From Xiphydria camelus (lineage: Eukaryota; Arthropoda; Insecta; Hymenoptera; Xiphydriidae), in assembly GCA_963678675.1 (NCBI GenBank), contig OY783193.1, forward strand, positions 5,649,501-5,713,500: 64,000 bases of DNA, given 5' to 3'. The notes under the pieces were generated by a model that did not search any database, was not told where the DNA came from, and saw only the letters and a list, made by a program, of their open reading frames with translations. Numbering within the stretch: position 1 is the stretch's first letter; each line of letters opens with the position of its first letter. The position numbers and the translations under genes are program-made. Of the stretch, positions 11,419 through 22,110 are shown piece after piece.

Positions 11419-11859
11419 TATCCACGGAAAGACTGATACCAGTACATATTTTACTGTATTTACAATAAAGGAGGTATACATAAGGGTTGTCGGATGTTCC
11501 TACTGTACTGAAGAACAATTATTCCTTACAGACTGTAATGTGAACCGTCACGGTATAATGTTTTCAAGAGAGAAATTATCGTACCGCATTGTAAAGACAT
11601 CTGAAAACCGTTACACTGAGAAAGAGAAAGATTAAAAATTATTCTGTTAGAAGGATAATCTGAGTACGAAAGGTAAAATAGATCAAAAATTTTCCTTTCA
11701 GGGTTTAAAATTTAACCTTCTTTAGGATAATTTTTGATCTATTTTATATTTCGTACTCAGATTATCCTTCTAGCAGAATAATTTTTAATCTTTTTTTTCT
11801 CAGTGTATAGGTATGTACCTTTGTACAGTAAAATATTTGGTGGTATCAGTCTTTCCATG
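11419..11859. mobile_element. Inverted-repeat element with 9-bp flanking repeat
   Basis: The subterminal arms ggaaagactgatacca (from 11,427) and tggtatcagtctttcc (to 11,856) are inverse copies and extend inward to ttttactgta/tacagtaaaat. The 9-mer TCGGCCTAC occurs immediately outside on both sides (11,410-11,418 and 11,860-11,868), which looks like a target-site duplication. Nine-bp duplications are typical of Mutator-like elements, but the arms are short and no transposase is visible, so the superfamily stays open. A CACTGAG-type element is nested inside. Confidence 0.7.
11614..11805. mobile_element. Palindromic Tc1/mariner-type MITE, nested
   Basis: Starts cactgagaaagagaaagatt after TA and ends aatcttttttttctcagtg followed by TA. 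Almost the entire 192 bp is one foldback: aaaaattattctgttagaag, gataatctgagtacgaaa and aatagatcaaaaatt are mirrored in the right half. The high arm similarity suggests fairly recent insertion. Confidence 0.85.
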
Positions 11860-11919
11860 TCGGCCTACCCAGTCTATAAGCCCCTTCTTTAAATCTAAAG
11901 TTAGTGAAATTATTCGTCG

Positions 11920-12018
11920 GATTAACTAAATAGATAAAAAGGATCCGTATTTCACCAAACGATTTAGTCATCGTCTTCAGGACTCTAATTAAATTGACTA
12001 AATTATTTTTCTCGCTGT
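11920..12018 (+). mobile_element. Family A right-end fragment
   Basis: Contains aaaaggatccgtatttcacc, aaacgatttagtcatcgtc, ttcaggac and a terminal aaattatttttctcgctg, matching the right third of family A. The left two thirds are missing. Confidence 0.7.
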
Positions 12019-13373
12019 AGCGACATTTTATTATCAAAAAATGTGGTAAAATTTACTATGACAAAATGCTCATACTCACCTTACTCGTACACGAAACTAC
12101 CATATGTTACTGTAATTTTCACTGCATCGGACTTAAAAATAATGATTTCGTTCAAAATACAATTCTTTTCCTCTCAGTGTGAATCTTTCAACACAACACA
12201 AAATCGGTCTCCCGTAAACCTTATAAAATGTAGGCCTAAAATTTCGACTCGGAATATTCCAACTCGTAACATCCATACACGGATAATAATTTGCTGGTCA
12301 AGAAGCATATCGGCCCGTATAACTCGAAAATTCTCCAAATTAAGGGCGCGTGTCAAATATACCGTATAAATTTCTAACGCACCCCCACCTCGTTAAGCGC
12401 ACCCGCGCGGCCGAAAGGAGCAGGACTAACGCACATTTCCGTTCAACAAGACGCTACACGGCGCGCGCTACGACCGCGCCGTCATAAGAGCGGCGAGTTT
12501 ATATCGAAAAGCCATGACACTTCTTCTCGGTTCTCGGTATCCAGCCATCCGGCGTTTCGCTGTGACAAATCCCCTCAAAGTGCCGCTGCTCTCTCGGGTC
12601 GACCGCGATCCTGTCTCGGACGTGTCCACCGTGCAAGGTGGTCCGATTCGATCCACCCTCTTCCCTCGCTGCTACGCGGCACACGGTCGATCTCTCTCGA
12701 TCTCGTCGCGCGCCGCGTGTAGTCATTTCTCCGCGTGTCCTCCGTCGCGACTACGCTCCGCGCGCGGGTCTCGCCTTTACATTCCGCGGTCGCAGCGCGC
12801 GGAAATCACGCGCGCGCTCGCGCGTCGAGGGTCGACTCGGATTCGCACGGAAAGAAACACATACCCCCCGCGCGGCCGCATCTCCCAGAGGTCGATCCTC
12901 GCGCCGCGCCGCGATGGACTTTTGCACGCTCCGGATAAATTTCCACGCGGCTTAATCGATTTCATCGAGCTCAACTTCGGCGGCGTCACGCGCCGAGTCG
13001 AATTTCGGCGCGCGTGACGCGGCGCCGTCGCTGCGCGAGACGCGGCTTGGTGGATACGAGTCGTCACCTCTCCTCGCGGTACGTTTGTCTCGAGTCTCGC
13101 GACAGAAAGCGCGATTGGCGAACGACTATGAAACTTTAGAAAGCCCCGACAGGATTCTAGTAAGGTGATAATAAGGATGCCCTCGTTAGGGAAGCCCTGG
13201 TTCAGCCTTATAGGGGCCTCTTCTTAACTGAGGCCATTCCTAATTAATTTCTACAAAGGTTATTCCGAGATCTGACGAGTGTCTAATTAATATGATTGTA
13301 AAAAAAGAAGTACAGTCAGCTTCAAAATTGAAGCCTCGGTCAAGTAGACCCTCGATGACCACAGAGGGTTAAA
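12019..13373. other. Unique sequence with strong CpG island
   Basis: AT-rich to about 12,360, then a dense CpG-rich block at about 12,380-13,110 with many cgcg words. ORFs of 167, 105 and 96 codons overlap on both strands in it and are Arg-rich, which argues against coding. A CpG-rich block in an insect can mark an unmethylated promoter or simply local composition. No start, splice or RNA signal decides it. Confidence 0.45.
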
Positions 13374-13497
13374 GTTGGTGAAATGTTCGTTAACGGACGA
13401 TTTTAGGCTCAACATATAGTTTCGATACAATGGAAAATCGATATACTTTAGTATAAAAGCCTAAAGGAGTATAGGTCTAAAGTTTCACCTCGGCTAT
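13374..13497 (-). repeat. Family O dispersed repeat
   Basis: The sequence gttggtgaaatgttcg, tttaggctcaa, atagtttcg.tacaatgg and aaaatcgatatact is the reverse complement of 37,537-37,660. It is also related to 29,950-30,010. The repeat ends with cctaaa and a tttc..ctcgg block. Non-coding, class unknown. Confidence 0.65.
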
Positions 13498-14473
13498 GAA
13501 TCGCGAATCCTTCGCGACTGTATATATCCCAGCTTAAATTCGACAATCAAGAAAAGCCTCGATCCACTCTCACGCTGTGATGTACAACCGATTTTCCCGC
13601 GTACACTCGGAGTCCCACACCGAGCGCCGTCGAAACCGCGACGCGTAGAATAAACGCGCGCGACCGGAAGGACGCGCCGCTTCTGCGCCGACGACGAAGC
13701 GACGACGAAACGATCGGCATCGCCGTTTTTTACCGTCGTCCGAATTAATAGCGCCTGCGCGCAACGGGACGCGTCGGTACCATCCGATCCTTCCAGGCGA
13801 GACAAAACAGCCGATTCCAGGAACCCACGGAGGATTCGATTACAATGTCAAGCCTCAATTAGGCCGGTAAAAAATGAGCGTAGGCTGTCAACCGGGCACC
13901 GCGCGAGAGAGCAGCGCCACAGCCCGGGGCCAAAACATCGACCCGGTTTATACGTGACGCTGAATAAGTAAATAGCCTGACCGGTAAAAAAGATGACACG
14001 GAGTACCGGCCGAGCCCCGGGATTCGCGGAATCGGCTCAGCGGGCGAACGAGCGACGTGACGGACCGGTCTCGTCTTCATTATGTGTCCTCGATGTCCAT
14101 CGGGGAAGAATGCGGCAAAGGGCTTTTTCAGTCTTCCCGGAACGGGACGGGGGGTGGGGGGCACGACGAAACGGCGACGACGCGGTGAAACGTCCTATCA
14201 ACGCGCGCCACCCGCTCTAATAGCGCCGCTTCGGTGACGCTGTCAAGGAACGCAGCCAAGGCTGCAGCGGCGCACCGAGACCCGCGGAGCAGAAAGCGCG
14301 CGGTGGCTATACCGTGGAAAGCGGGCGGATGCGAGGCACAGCTTTCGATATCACTCGTGTTTGCTCGTAGATGATATTTTGTGTCGCTTCTCCTTTCCTT
14401 GGAGAAGGGAAGAAGAGAGGATACAAGTATGATGACGTTTGGGCAAAAGAGCGCATAGATGATGAAACGATTC
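13498..14473. other. CpG-rich unique sequence, no gene seen
   Basis: GC-rich with overlapping ORFs on the minus strand (13,494-13,805; 13,859-14,164; 14,128-14,553), all of biased Arg/Ser/Pro composition. No supported gene or repeat. Confidence 0.4.
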
Positions 14474-14607
14474 TGCGATGTGGACCTATATAGATCACTT
14501 TTGGTGTGAAATAATAATAGCATAAAATTGAATGGCTCCAGATTTGTAGGCATAAGTCCACATCGGTGAAATGGTGTTAAAAATTGACACCAATATTTTA
14601 CCGTGTA
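14474..14607 (+). repeat. Family N dispersed repeat, copy 2
   Basis: Shares gatgtgga.ct.tat.ga, tcacttttggtg, aatggc.cca, cataagtccacatcgg and gtgttaaaaattgacacc with the copy at 2,884-3,034. Confidence 0.65.
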
Positions 14608-14707
14608 TGATCATAACGGAGGAATAAAAGTAATTTCCGGTTACTTGAACTGGCATTTCACAAGACGCTGAGACGCTCGTTTTCCCGTGAGTGCGAGTGA
14701 GCATGAT

Positions 14708-15092
14708 CAGGGTGTCTAGCGATTAGGGATAACAAGTTGCCACGGTATGTTCGTGATCTCTAGGCGAGAATTCTGTATTTTTTCAAGATCGCACCTACGA
14801 CCTTTAAAGTGTTTACACAGGGGGTTATACAGAATTTTTTGTTCAAATGGAAATGAATTTTTGTCTCAATAATACCGGGAGTAATTCTCACTGCCTTCTG
14901 CCTTTGATCTCGTTCGCAGGCATCAGAATTAATATCACCAGCAGTACTTCTAGCACGTCCGCCCTCCCGAGATCGTATAAATCTTCTTAAGTCAATAATT
15001 TGTTCCATAGTTCCATTATATTTTTTACATTTTAGAAACATTCCATGATATTTCCAGGACCTCCGTTATTTCGATGATCGCTAGAGATCCTG
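14708..15092. mobile_element. Putative DNA element with CAGGGTG-type ends, degraded
   Basis: The left end cagggtgtctagcgat and right end atcgctagagatcctg are inverse copies with two or three mismatches. The ends resemble those of 27,285-27,888. The interior is unique with no intact ORF. The superfamily is not assigned because no clear target duplication is visible. Confidence 0.5.
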
Positions 15093-15478
15093 ACGATACA
15101 TCGTCGTTGTAACTACTCGCACTCGCAGAAATCAAGCGTCTCGGCGTCTAGCGAAGAGCCAGCTTTATAGAATTCTCAGCAATTTGATCGAGATTACACC
15201 ACACGAGGTTAAACTTTCTCGCCAGAAAAGAAATTTCAAGCACTGTTATCTCAATATTTATGAGCTTTTTGCTCATACTTGTATAATACTTTTTTGAAGG
15301 CTAGGTACATTTCATCTACAATAAAATTTTACATGATTATCAATGTAGGCCGAAAGTTCATAAATAACGCTTAAGTGCGCTTTCACATGGGACCGATGAT
15401 CAGCGCTTACGATCGGTCGCAACTGATCATCAGTTCTATCCAAATGCTTTCACACGAGATGTATGGTCAGTCATCAAT

Positions 15479-15609
15479 ATGTATCTGGAAAGTGAAGAGC
15501 ATCGCGTCGTTGTCGCTTTGTGCGTAAAAAGGTTGATAGAGAGGCGAAAGAAGAATCGCAAAATCGACAACGCTGTTCCTCCTTACGCGACCGATGATCT
15601 ACTTGCATG
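15479..15609 (+). pseudogene. Remnant of Harbinger transposase N-terminus
   Basis: From an ATG at 15,479 the frame begins MYLESEEHRVVVALCVKRLI and continues ERRKKNRKIDNAVPPY. An acidic start, a hydrophobic helix and an RRKKNRK basic stretch is the pattern seen at the N-terminus of many insect PIF/Harbinger (ALP1-like) transposases. The catalytic DDE part is absent. The frame runs into the nested element at 15,610 and stops at 15,644-15,646. The recognition rests on a short stretch only. Confidence 0.45.
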
Positions 15610-15766
15610 CACTCAAAAAAATTTGGCCACAACTAGAAAATTATAGTAATTGCAGTGATAATTTTCTTCGCAATAGCAAGAATTGTTGCTACGTTAGCAA
15701 TATTTTTCTAGTTGTGTCTGAGGCAGCCAGAAATATAGCTGGATTAGCTAAATACTTTCTTCAGTG
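15610..15766. mobile_element. Short foldback element nested in the Harbinger-like element
   Basis: Begins cactcaaaaaaatttggc and ends ctttcttcagtg, a CACT...AGTG terminus like the mariner-type MITEs here. Inside, cacaactagaaaa and tttttctagttgtg are inverse copies. It interrupts the transposase remnant, so it inserted after the host element. Confidence 0.6.
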
Positions 15767-15953
15767 TGTGAACAGCTTCGTTTGTTGAATGGCCCTGACG
15801 ACAAACCGACGATCGGACACGCCACGGGCCGACCGATGGCCCGAGCGCTTTTAATCGGTCGACCGACGGTACGCATTCATGTGAAAGCTACATTTGAAAT
15901 AATGGACCCTCCTGATCGTCAGCGCTGATCACCGGTCCCATGTGAAAGCGCAC

Positions 15954-16914
15954 TAAACGATATAACAATACATCTTTCCGTGCAAGGAGACGAAGGAACA
16001 CCAACTGAGTTTCCCTCACGTTACATTTCAAATTCCCGAATATCGGCATCCCCCGGAAAGATGAATGAACGGAAGGAGAGAAAAAAAGCTCCACCAGCTG
16101 GTACGCTTCTTACACGCTCCTCCTCGTTAATCGCCCCGATCGACCGCGATTCCTCTCCCGGCCACGAAGATTTCTTGCCGAATTCTCTCGATCGCGGTGT
16201 CGTGTGATCGTACAGCACGGCCCGAGAGAAGAGAGTGCCGCAGCTCACTCTCCCTCTCGCCATTCTTCTCCCTCGCTCTCGATCTCGGGGGAGAGGGCGA
16301 GAAGGGAGGCGGAGGGCGAAGCGTGCGCGCGTGGACATCGCGGGCGGCTGCGGCCCCGATAATTGCACGTCGATCGCCCGGCGGAACGAGCGCGTGTGTG
16401 GCTGTATACGGGGGAGTGCATAGAGTGGGGGAATTTCTTATCCTAGATATCGATTGCTAGAGAGAGTCGCCACCCCTAGCGCCGCCGCCGGATCCGCAGG
16501 AGCGCGGCACTAAGAACCCCGGGGTGTTCTTAGCAGGGGCGGGTTGTATCGCCGAGCATTACTTTTATTCCGTGTCATTTGAGCCCACACCCCGCCGCCG
16601 GTCCCCCCTCCTCCTTCCCTCGCCGAGATGCGATAGATTTTCTCAAAGTGGTTTTGCGGCCGACGAATGCTCTCGCCTACTTTCGCTTCGCCTCCGCGAT
16701 GCTTCGGTCCTCGTGTCATGTGTGTAGTGTATGTTCGATGGTTGCACCGTGCATACATATGTGTAGTTGTATGTATGTAAGTGTCCACGTGCGTTACACG
16801 CCCCCGGAAGATCTTTCTATTCTCCTCGACGCATGGGAAAGTCTTCTAAGCGGGGAAATTTAGCGAGAGGGTCGCATTTCCTCTTCGTTATACGTAATTC
16901 TTTTTTTCAAATTA
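15954..16914. other. CpG-rich unique sequence, no gene seen
   Basis: Contains GC-rich stretches with ctctc and gaggg runs (about 16,200-16,330) and CpG-rich DNA to about 16,730, followed by ordinary unique sequence. Overlapping ORFs in several frames, none supported. Confidence 0.4.
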
Positions 16915-17134
16915 CACTGAAAAAAAGTGCTACTTTCAATCACGCTGAGTTTGAATACGGCGAAACTCGCGGTGTAATCGTTTCAAGTAGATATATTCGC
17001 TTGTTTCAACTTCAAATTGATTGTCTCAACTCTGTGTATTTGTTCTTATTGTCTTAAGCTATTGAAACGACTTTACAATGTTGTTCGCTGTATTTAACCT
17101 CGACGTGGTTGAATGTAGCACATTTTTTTCAATG
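16915..17134. mobile_element. Palindromic Tc1/mariner-type MITE (family M)
   Basis: The ends are cactgaaaaaaagtgctac and gtagcacatttttttcaatg, with TA on both sides. Arms extend inward: tttcaatcacg against cgacgtggttgaa, and cgtttcaa against ttgaaacg. It is 220 bp long and non-coding. Confidence 0.8.
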
Positions 17135-18643
17135 TAGGCTAATTATTGATTAGAGAAAAATTACAGCTTCTACGACTTTGTAGCTAATCTTTGTGAGTCG
17201 AAATTATGAGAGAGAGGTTTCGAGAATTGGTCTGATTGAGTGATTGGAAATGTTGACTATTTATGCAGCAATCGAAGAGAGATTGAAATATAATATAATG
17301 GAAGTTAAAGAGAAGAATAGCGCAGCATCGATATCTCGAAAAGAAAGCGAAATATAACGAAATTTTCAGTGTAAAAGTTGTTCGGATTTCAAAATCGAGT
17401 AATCTTGCATTGCACTCGTCATTTAACTTTAATCGGTTCTCCAAAAAACAAATTAAAATTCAGTTTCCACCAGATACAAATGACACGATTAAATTAAATG
17501 AATTATATTAACTCGCATTGATTAAATATTAATTTAAATTGTTCAAAAAATGTTTAATACGACATCAATCCATATTTTTTTCCCGAGATAATTGACCAGG
17601 TGGAAAAGGATCGACGCGATATCTTATTGCGCGAGAACACCGCGACATATTCGCGCCCCCGCGTTTCCCTCCCTCTCCCCGAAGAATGTAGGGTCATCGA
17701 TCGCATTCGACGTATCCGTATGCGTAAACGCACGCCCGACCCTCGCGGTACTTGGAAACTCGTAAAAAAGATTGGCGGAACGCAACTAGATTCCTCTATA
17801 AGTATACATCGCGCGGGGGTTGAGGGGCGTCGCGCGCGAGGGATGACGACCAAAGAGCTGTCTTACGCGTTAGAGGGAGGGAAACGAGCGAGCGAGAGAG
17901 AGAGAGAGAGAGAGGGAGAGAGAGGAAGAGATCGAGATCGAGAAACGCCAGAGCGCGCTCGACATGACCGTAGAATTATATAAAGATGAAAAGTTAATGC
18001 GCACGGACTTGAAGGGGGCATCGGGGGTGCCCTAACCCTCAATCACTGAGGGTTCTTATGACCCCTACGATCCACCGGGGAAAATTCTGGCGATCATGGA
18101 GCACGCGACATCAAATATGTAGCGCGGTCGAATCTACGGTTATGTCGTATAAACGGGAAACGCGCGCGGCCCGCCGCACTGCGCGATGCCCCGAGGCGGC
18201 GGTGGCTGCGCGGACTGCTTATGGGAGTCGGTTTGTCAAGGGGTGAGTGTGACGAGAAGGAGAGAGAGGATGAGAGAGCGCGCGACCACTCGCGCGGGGA
18301 TACCGCGGCGATATGTGTGATTCTGGGAAAATGTGCGCCGCGATTCCCGGCTCCAACCGTCCACCCCCTCGTCGGTCCTACGTAGAACGATATCGGTTTA
18401 CATAAAGGGTGGATAATCGCTTCGTGGAATTTTCAAAGGCCGTGGTGTGCATTGGAGTGATGAGCGAGCTTTTGATGAACTTTTTTCATTGTGAAATTTA
18501 TTATTTTTATTAGGTAATGAATTGAAACCACTCCGAGGATCTTTTGTCGCGGCTACGTCGTTTTGACAAAGTTATATTTCTCAGTGATAGTCAATTTCTT
18601 ACTCGAAGTATGATGTTCCAACTGTCGAAATAGATATCGATAT
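17135..18643. other. Unique sequence with GA microsatellite
   Basis: AT-rich to about 17,600, then CpG-rich. A (GA)n tract lies at about 17,890-17,922 and continues as an imperfect purine run. A possible decayed element end (tatatttctcagtg) is at about 18,574-18,587 with no clear left end. No gene supported. Confidence 0.45.
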
Positions 18644-18874
18644 GCACTGAGAAAAAAAGTAGCCAACAAAATAATTTTGTCGAGTCAATTTGATAACCTA
18701 AAAAAATATTCGTTGGATTATCCAAATGTTTAGCTCTGCCGTAAAAGTTTTCGTGAAATCAACCAAAGAATGTTGCGATTCCAAAGAAACGTTTCGTTGG
18801 CTCGTATTCATTCAAAATATTTTGTTAGCCCAACCAAGAGTTCTTTCAATGCATAAGTCCTCCGTTGAACTTCA
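18644..18874. mobile_element. Possible CACTGAG-type element (family P), right end missing
   Basis: Starts cactgagaaaaaaagtagcc. The interior carries repeated ttggat/ccaac motifs and loosely matching inverted blocks (gttggattatcc, ttcgttggctcg, ttgttagcccaacc). It abuts the family A copy at 18,875, and no matching right terminus is seen beyond that copy. It may be truncated. Confidence 0.45.
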
Positions 18875-19146
18875 CACTGAGAAAAATAACTTGAATGAAA
18901 TGAACAAACGCATCTGGTTAAGCGAGTCTATAGTTATTCTAACCAAAATGGTAATACTAGTAAGTTGAACCAAATATTTAGTTATTCTAACTACATGTTT
19001 AGTTAGCCTAATTACATACCTAGTTATTCTGATCAGAAGAAGGTCAGTTTAACCAGACGCGAATCGAGGATCCATATTTCTCGAAATAGTTTTCTTACGG
19101 TCTCCACGATTTTGGTTTGATTTTGACCAGGTTATTTTTCTCAGTG
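18875..19146 (+). mobile_element. Family A MITE, full length
   Basis: From CACTGAGAAAAATAACTTG to ttatttttctcagtg. It contains acgcatctggttaa, attctaaccaaaatg, tactagtaagttgaacc, agttattctaactaca, gaggatccatatttc and the ttgaccaggttattt end. It is one of the most complete family A copies in the window. Confidence 0.9.
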
Positions 19147-20278
19147 CACCGAAACCCAGAAAAACCAATCCGGCAAATTATCCACGACGAGAGGAACGTA
19201 CGTCACGCTCGAGTGACCTCTGAGACGCGGGATGGTCTTCTAATTTTTCCGCCCCACGGATGTATTCAACCCTTCATCGGTCGCGTTAATTTCAGTACAT
19301 AAGAGATTGCGTGTTATGTTAGGCAAAATCTAACAACGCGACCAATAGAGGGTTAACGAGAATCAAGTATTCCTCCCCCCCCCCCCCCTCTCTCTCTCTC
19401 TCTCTCGCTCGAGAGAAAGTTAATACGCGAGGCGCTAATCTCCTCGTCGTCGCGGAAAGGATTAGCCGATACCCGCATCGCTCTCGGAGTCACGTGACGT
19501 GAATTTGCGCGAACGTTTAATGTGACGCGTGACGACCGGCGAGCACGACTTCCAAGCTCCAAGTACACGACGTAACCTATCGGATGGTTAAATAATAAAT
19601 GCGCGGGACAGAGCCGGTCACGCTAGCGAGGAACACTGGCTTGTCACTCGAAATGTCAGACGGGACGGCCATGGCTGACTGCGTGGACTATTAATTAATG
19701 AACCGCCAGCCATTTTCTACCCCGTCGCCGCGCGCGATTGCCCCGCGTGGAGGCGAAGTCGAGACGTAGCGTTCGACGCGCATCCAAATCGACGAGTGTC
19801 ATCGAATACGACGGATTGGTCGAGTGGTTCCACTCCTGTTTGATTGAGGAACGGTAGAAGGTACCCTGTGTCTTCGTTTCTAAAGAGATTCTTCGGCATA
19901 GTAGTTTTGTGGTTGGCGTCGAGGCGTTAAAATTATAGTTACTTTTTTTTATGAATAATCGGATAAAGGTGGAATAAATGCCCGAGCTGAAGTGCAAGTT
20001 CAACATTTATTATCTTGAAAACGATTGGACATATCGAGAAAAAGTTTAGACAACAAATATTCGTCTTTGTTTTTAGTATAAAAAAAAGCTGTGTTTTATT
20101 TCTTATAGATCTCCACTGGGTTTCGAGATAATCGTGTTTAAAATTAAACGGAAACTGGAGCATTCATCCTACTTTTATCCTAGATTGAAATACTCCATAA
20201 TTCCTTGCGCTCTCGAAATCTCGAGTAATCTGCGGGTTCAGAAATAAAGGAACTAATGGAAGCTGTACGCGTTTTTGT
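19147..20278. other. Unique sequence with C-homopolymer and CT tract
   Basis: A run of about 14 C (19,374-19,388) passes into (TC)n to about 19,408. CpG-rich sequence follows to 19,800, then AT-rich to 20,278. No supported gene. Confidence 0.45.
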
Positions 20279-20571
20279 CACAGAGAAATAATTGCTACTA
20301 CTAAATAAATGTTTTCTTCAGCCGAGAACATGTTAGGAATAATTAGGAATAAGCCAGGAACAAGCCATGGTTTTCTTCGTATGTATTATATAATAAACTA
20401 TTTCATGTAAGCTCAATTAATTGTTTTTTTTTCTAACAGGAAGAATTTCTTGTCCCAACGAGAGTATTACTTGAGCCAAGAAATTTGTATTCTTAATAAA
20501 TATTAGGATCGTGGCATTCTTGCTTCAAAAAGTGATTTTTTTTGGAACTGAAGCTATTATTTCTCTCAGTG
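20279..20571 (+). mobile_element. Family C MITE, diverged
   Basis: Starts cacagagaaataattgctac and ends ctattatttctctcagtg. The middle keeps agccatggttttctt, caggaagaatttctt and a ttggaactgaagctatt version of the right end. More diverged than the 25,821 copy and partly inverted inside. Confidence 0.7.
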
Positions 20572-21563
20572 ATAAGCCGAAAGACAAGCATTTATGACAA
20601 TTTCGCTCGATTCCAAATCCCTTCGAGAAACGCAATCCTCGCGACCTCTGAAAGTGTCGCCAGCCGCAGCGCGGCGCAGGAAGAGCGCGCGCGACGATAT
20701 TCAACGAGGGCCTTGGGGGACCGTCATGCGTCCTGGGCTCAGCTTCCGTGAGAAAGACGGTGGACAAAGTGTTTGCGCCGGAGCCGCCGCGTAACGCGGC
20801 GGTACCGGGGAGCGGGAGGAAAGTAATGTATGCAGATTGCCCAGAGTGCCATTACGTCTCTTTTGCGGCAGCGCGTACCACTTTGCCGGCTTACGGCGCG
20901 GAGCAATCCATTCCTATGGAAAACGTACCGCGATGGCACGATAATTAGCGTTGATTACGCAATAAGCACCGACGGCGGCCATCTTCGTGGCCGTAAGCGC
21001 GCACGTCAGACGCGTCGGTACGTTCGGTCTCTCCGCGGCGAGGAACTCTACTCGCGCGTCGGAGAGGGTCGGAGTTTCGTTCCACGCGTGAAGCACGTAG
21101 GACGACGAGAGAATTGGTTCGTGAACTCCCCCGTTGATGCGTGCTTCTTTTTAGTTCTCTGAATTTCGTTCGTTCGACCTCGTCGATTCGCCGAAGAGAT
21201 CGAATGACAAAAGTTGATTGCGATCTTTCGCTATTGTTATTGCTGAAGAAACTGGTTCGTCACGATGAATGTATGAATAATGATTTGTAATTGCATCAAC
21301 GGCGTAAACAGTAGTTTATGCTTCATCGTTGCATGGGAAATGAACTGAAATTTTCAGACGGTGCAGAAATGACCATTCGAGTCGAACGAATATTCTCTCA
21401 ATTGAAATAAGTATTAATAAATAGCATCTTATATAAATCGCACATACTTAAAAAATATATTAAGAAAGGTTATGTACAAATACAAACACGTTCAATAAAA
21501 TGTATATATTTGTCTGAATCAGATGAAAATATTTTAGCGTTAGATAAAAAAAAATCATAATTA
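20572..21563. other. Unique sequence, CpG-rich first half
   Basis: GC-rich with overlapping ORFs up to about 21,160, then AT-rich. I see no repeat or supported exon. Confidence 0.4.
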
Positions 21564-22110
21564 CACTGAGAAATGTAATTTGCCATTCCAAGACATCAAT
21601 AGTATTAAGTACATATTCGTTGACGATAAATGAAAATTCATTGAATTCGATCTCCTGATAAATTTTTTTTAATGCAGATTCGAAAAATTTGGACAAAATC
21701 ATTTACCCCGTATTTTCGCATTTTTCATTTTCGATTTTATTTGAGCTGTTAAACGATGTTTATAAATACAGCCATGTCATCGTTTTGTAAGACTATCTCT
21801 CTCGCACTCATTGTTCGGCGTAAGTACGTCTCTGGCTTTTCGATGACGTCACATGTAGAGAGAAATGCACTTATAACTCAGCGAATGATTATTTTTCCGG
21901 ATATTTCCTTTTTCGAGCGATATCGAATACGTGTACAGATTACAAATTGAATTTAAAAAGATGAATATTTTTTTTTGCAAATGCCGAATTGAACGAATCT
22001 ACACTTAATTCTCACTTGATTCAAGGACAATACGTTTGACTTAAATAAATATGTTTTTGGCACTATTTATATCGATGATTACTCGGATTGGAAAATTATT
22101 TTTCTCAGTG
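21564..22110 (+). mobile_element. Large CACTGAG-ended element (family J) carrying repeat K
   Basis: Starts cactgagaaatgtaatttgcc after TA and ends aaattatttttctcagtg followed by TA. At 547 bp it is longer than the other uninterrupted elements here. The centre is the family K repeat, so the K copies elsewhere may be decayed internal parts of this element. No ORF beyond about 80 codons and no transposase motif. Confidence 0.7.
21680..21990 (+). repeat. Family K repeat inside family J
   Basis: Has the fullest set of K blocks: atcatttaccccgtatttt, ctatctctctcgcactcattg, gcgtaagtacg, cttttcgatgacgtcac, agagagaaatgcacttataa, cgaatgattatttttccgga, gatatcgaata and agattacaaattgaattt. The TGACGTCA palindrome is at 21,844-21,851. 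Confidence 0.75.

Larger units (their letters stand above)
15375..15953 (+). mobile_element. PIF/Harbinger-like non-autonomous element
   Basis: The terminal inverted repeats start gtgcgctttcacatgggacc at 15,375 and end with the inverse at 15,953, allowing a small offset further in. The trinucleotide TAA flanks both ends (15,372-15,374 and 15,954-15,956), matching the TWA 3-bp target duplication of PIF/Harbinger elements. The interior carries a short reading frame like the basic N-terminus of Harbinger transposases, then a nested foldback element, then GC-rich filler. At under 600 bp it cannot encode a full transposase, so it would depend on an autonomous relative. Confidence 0.75.
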
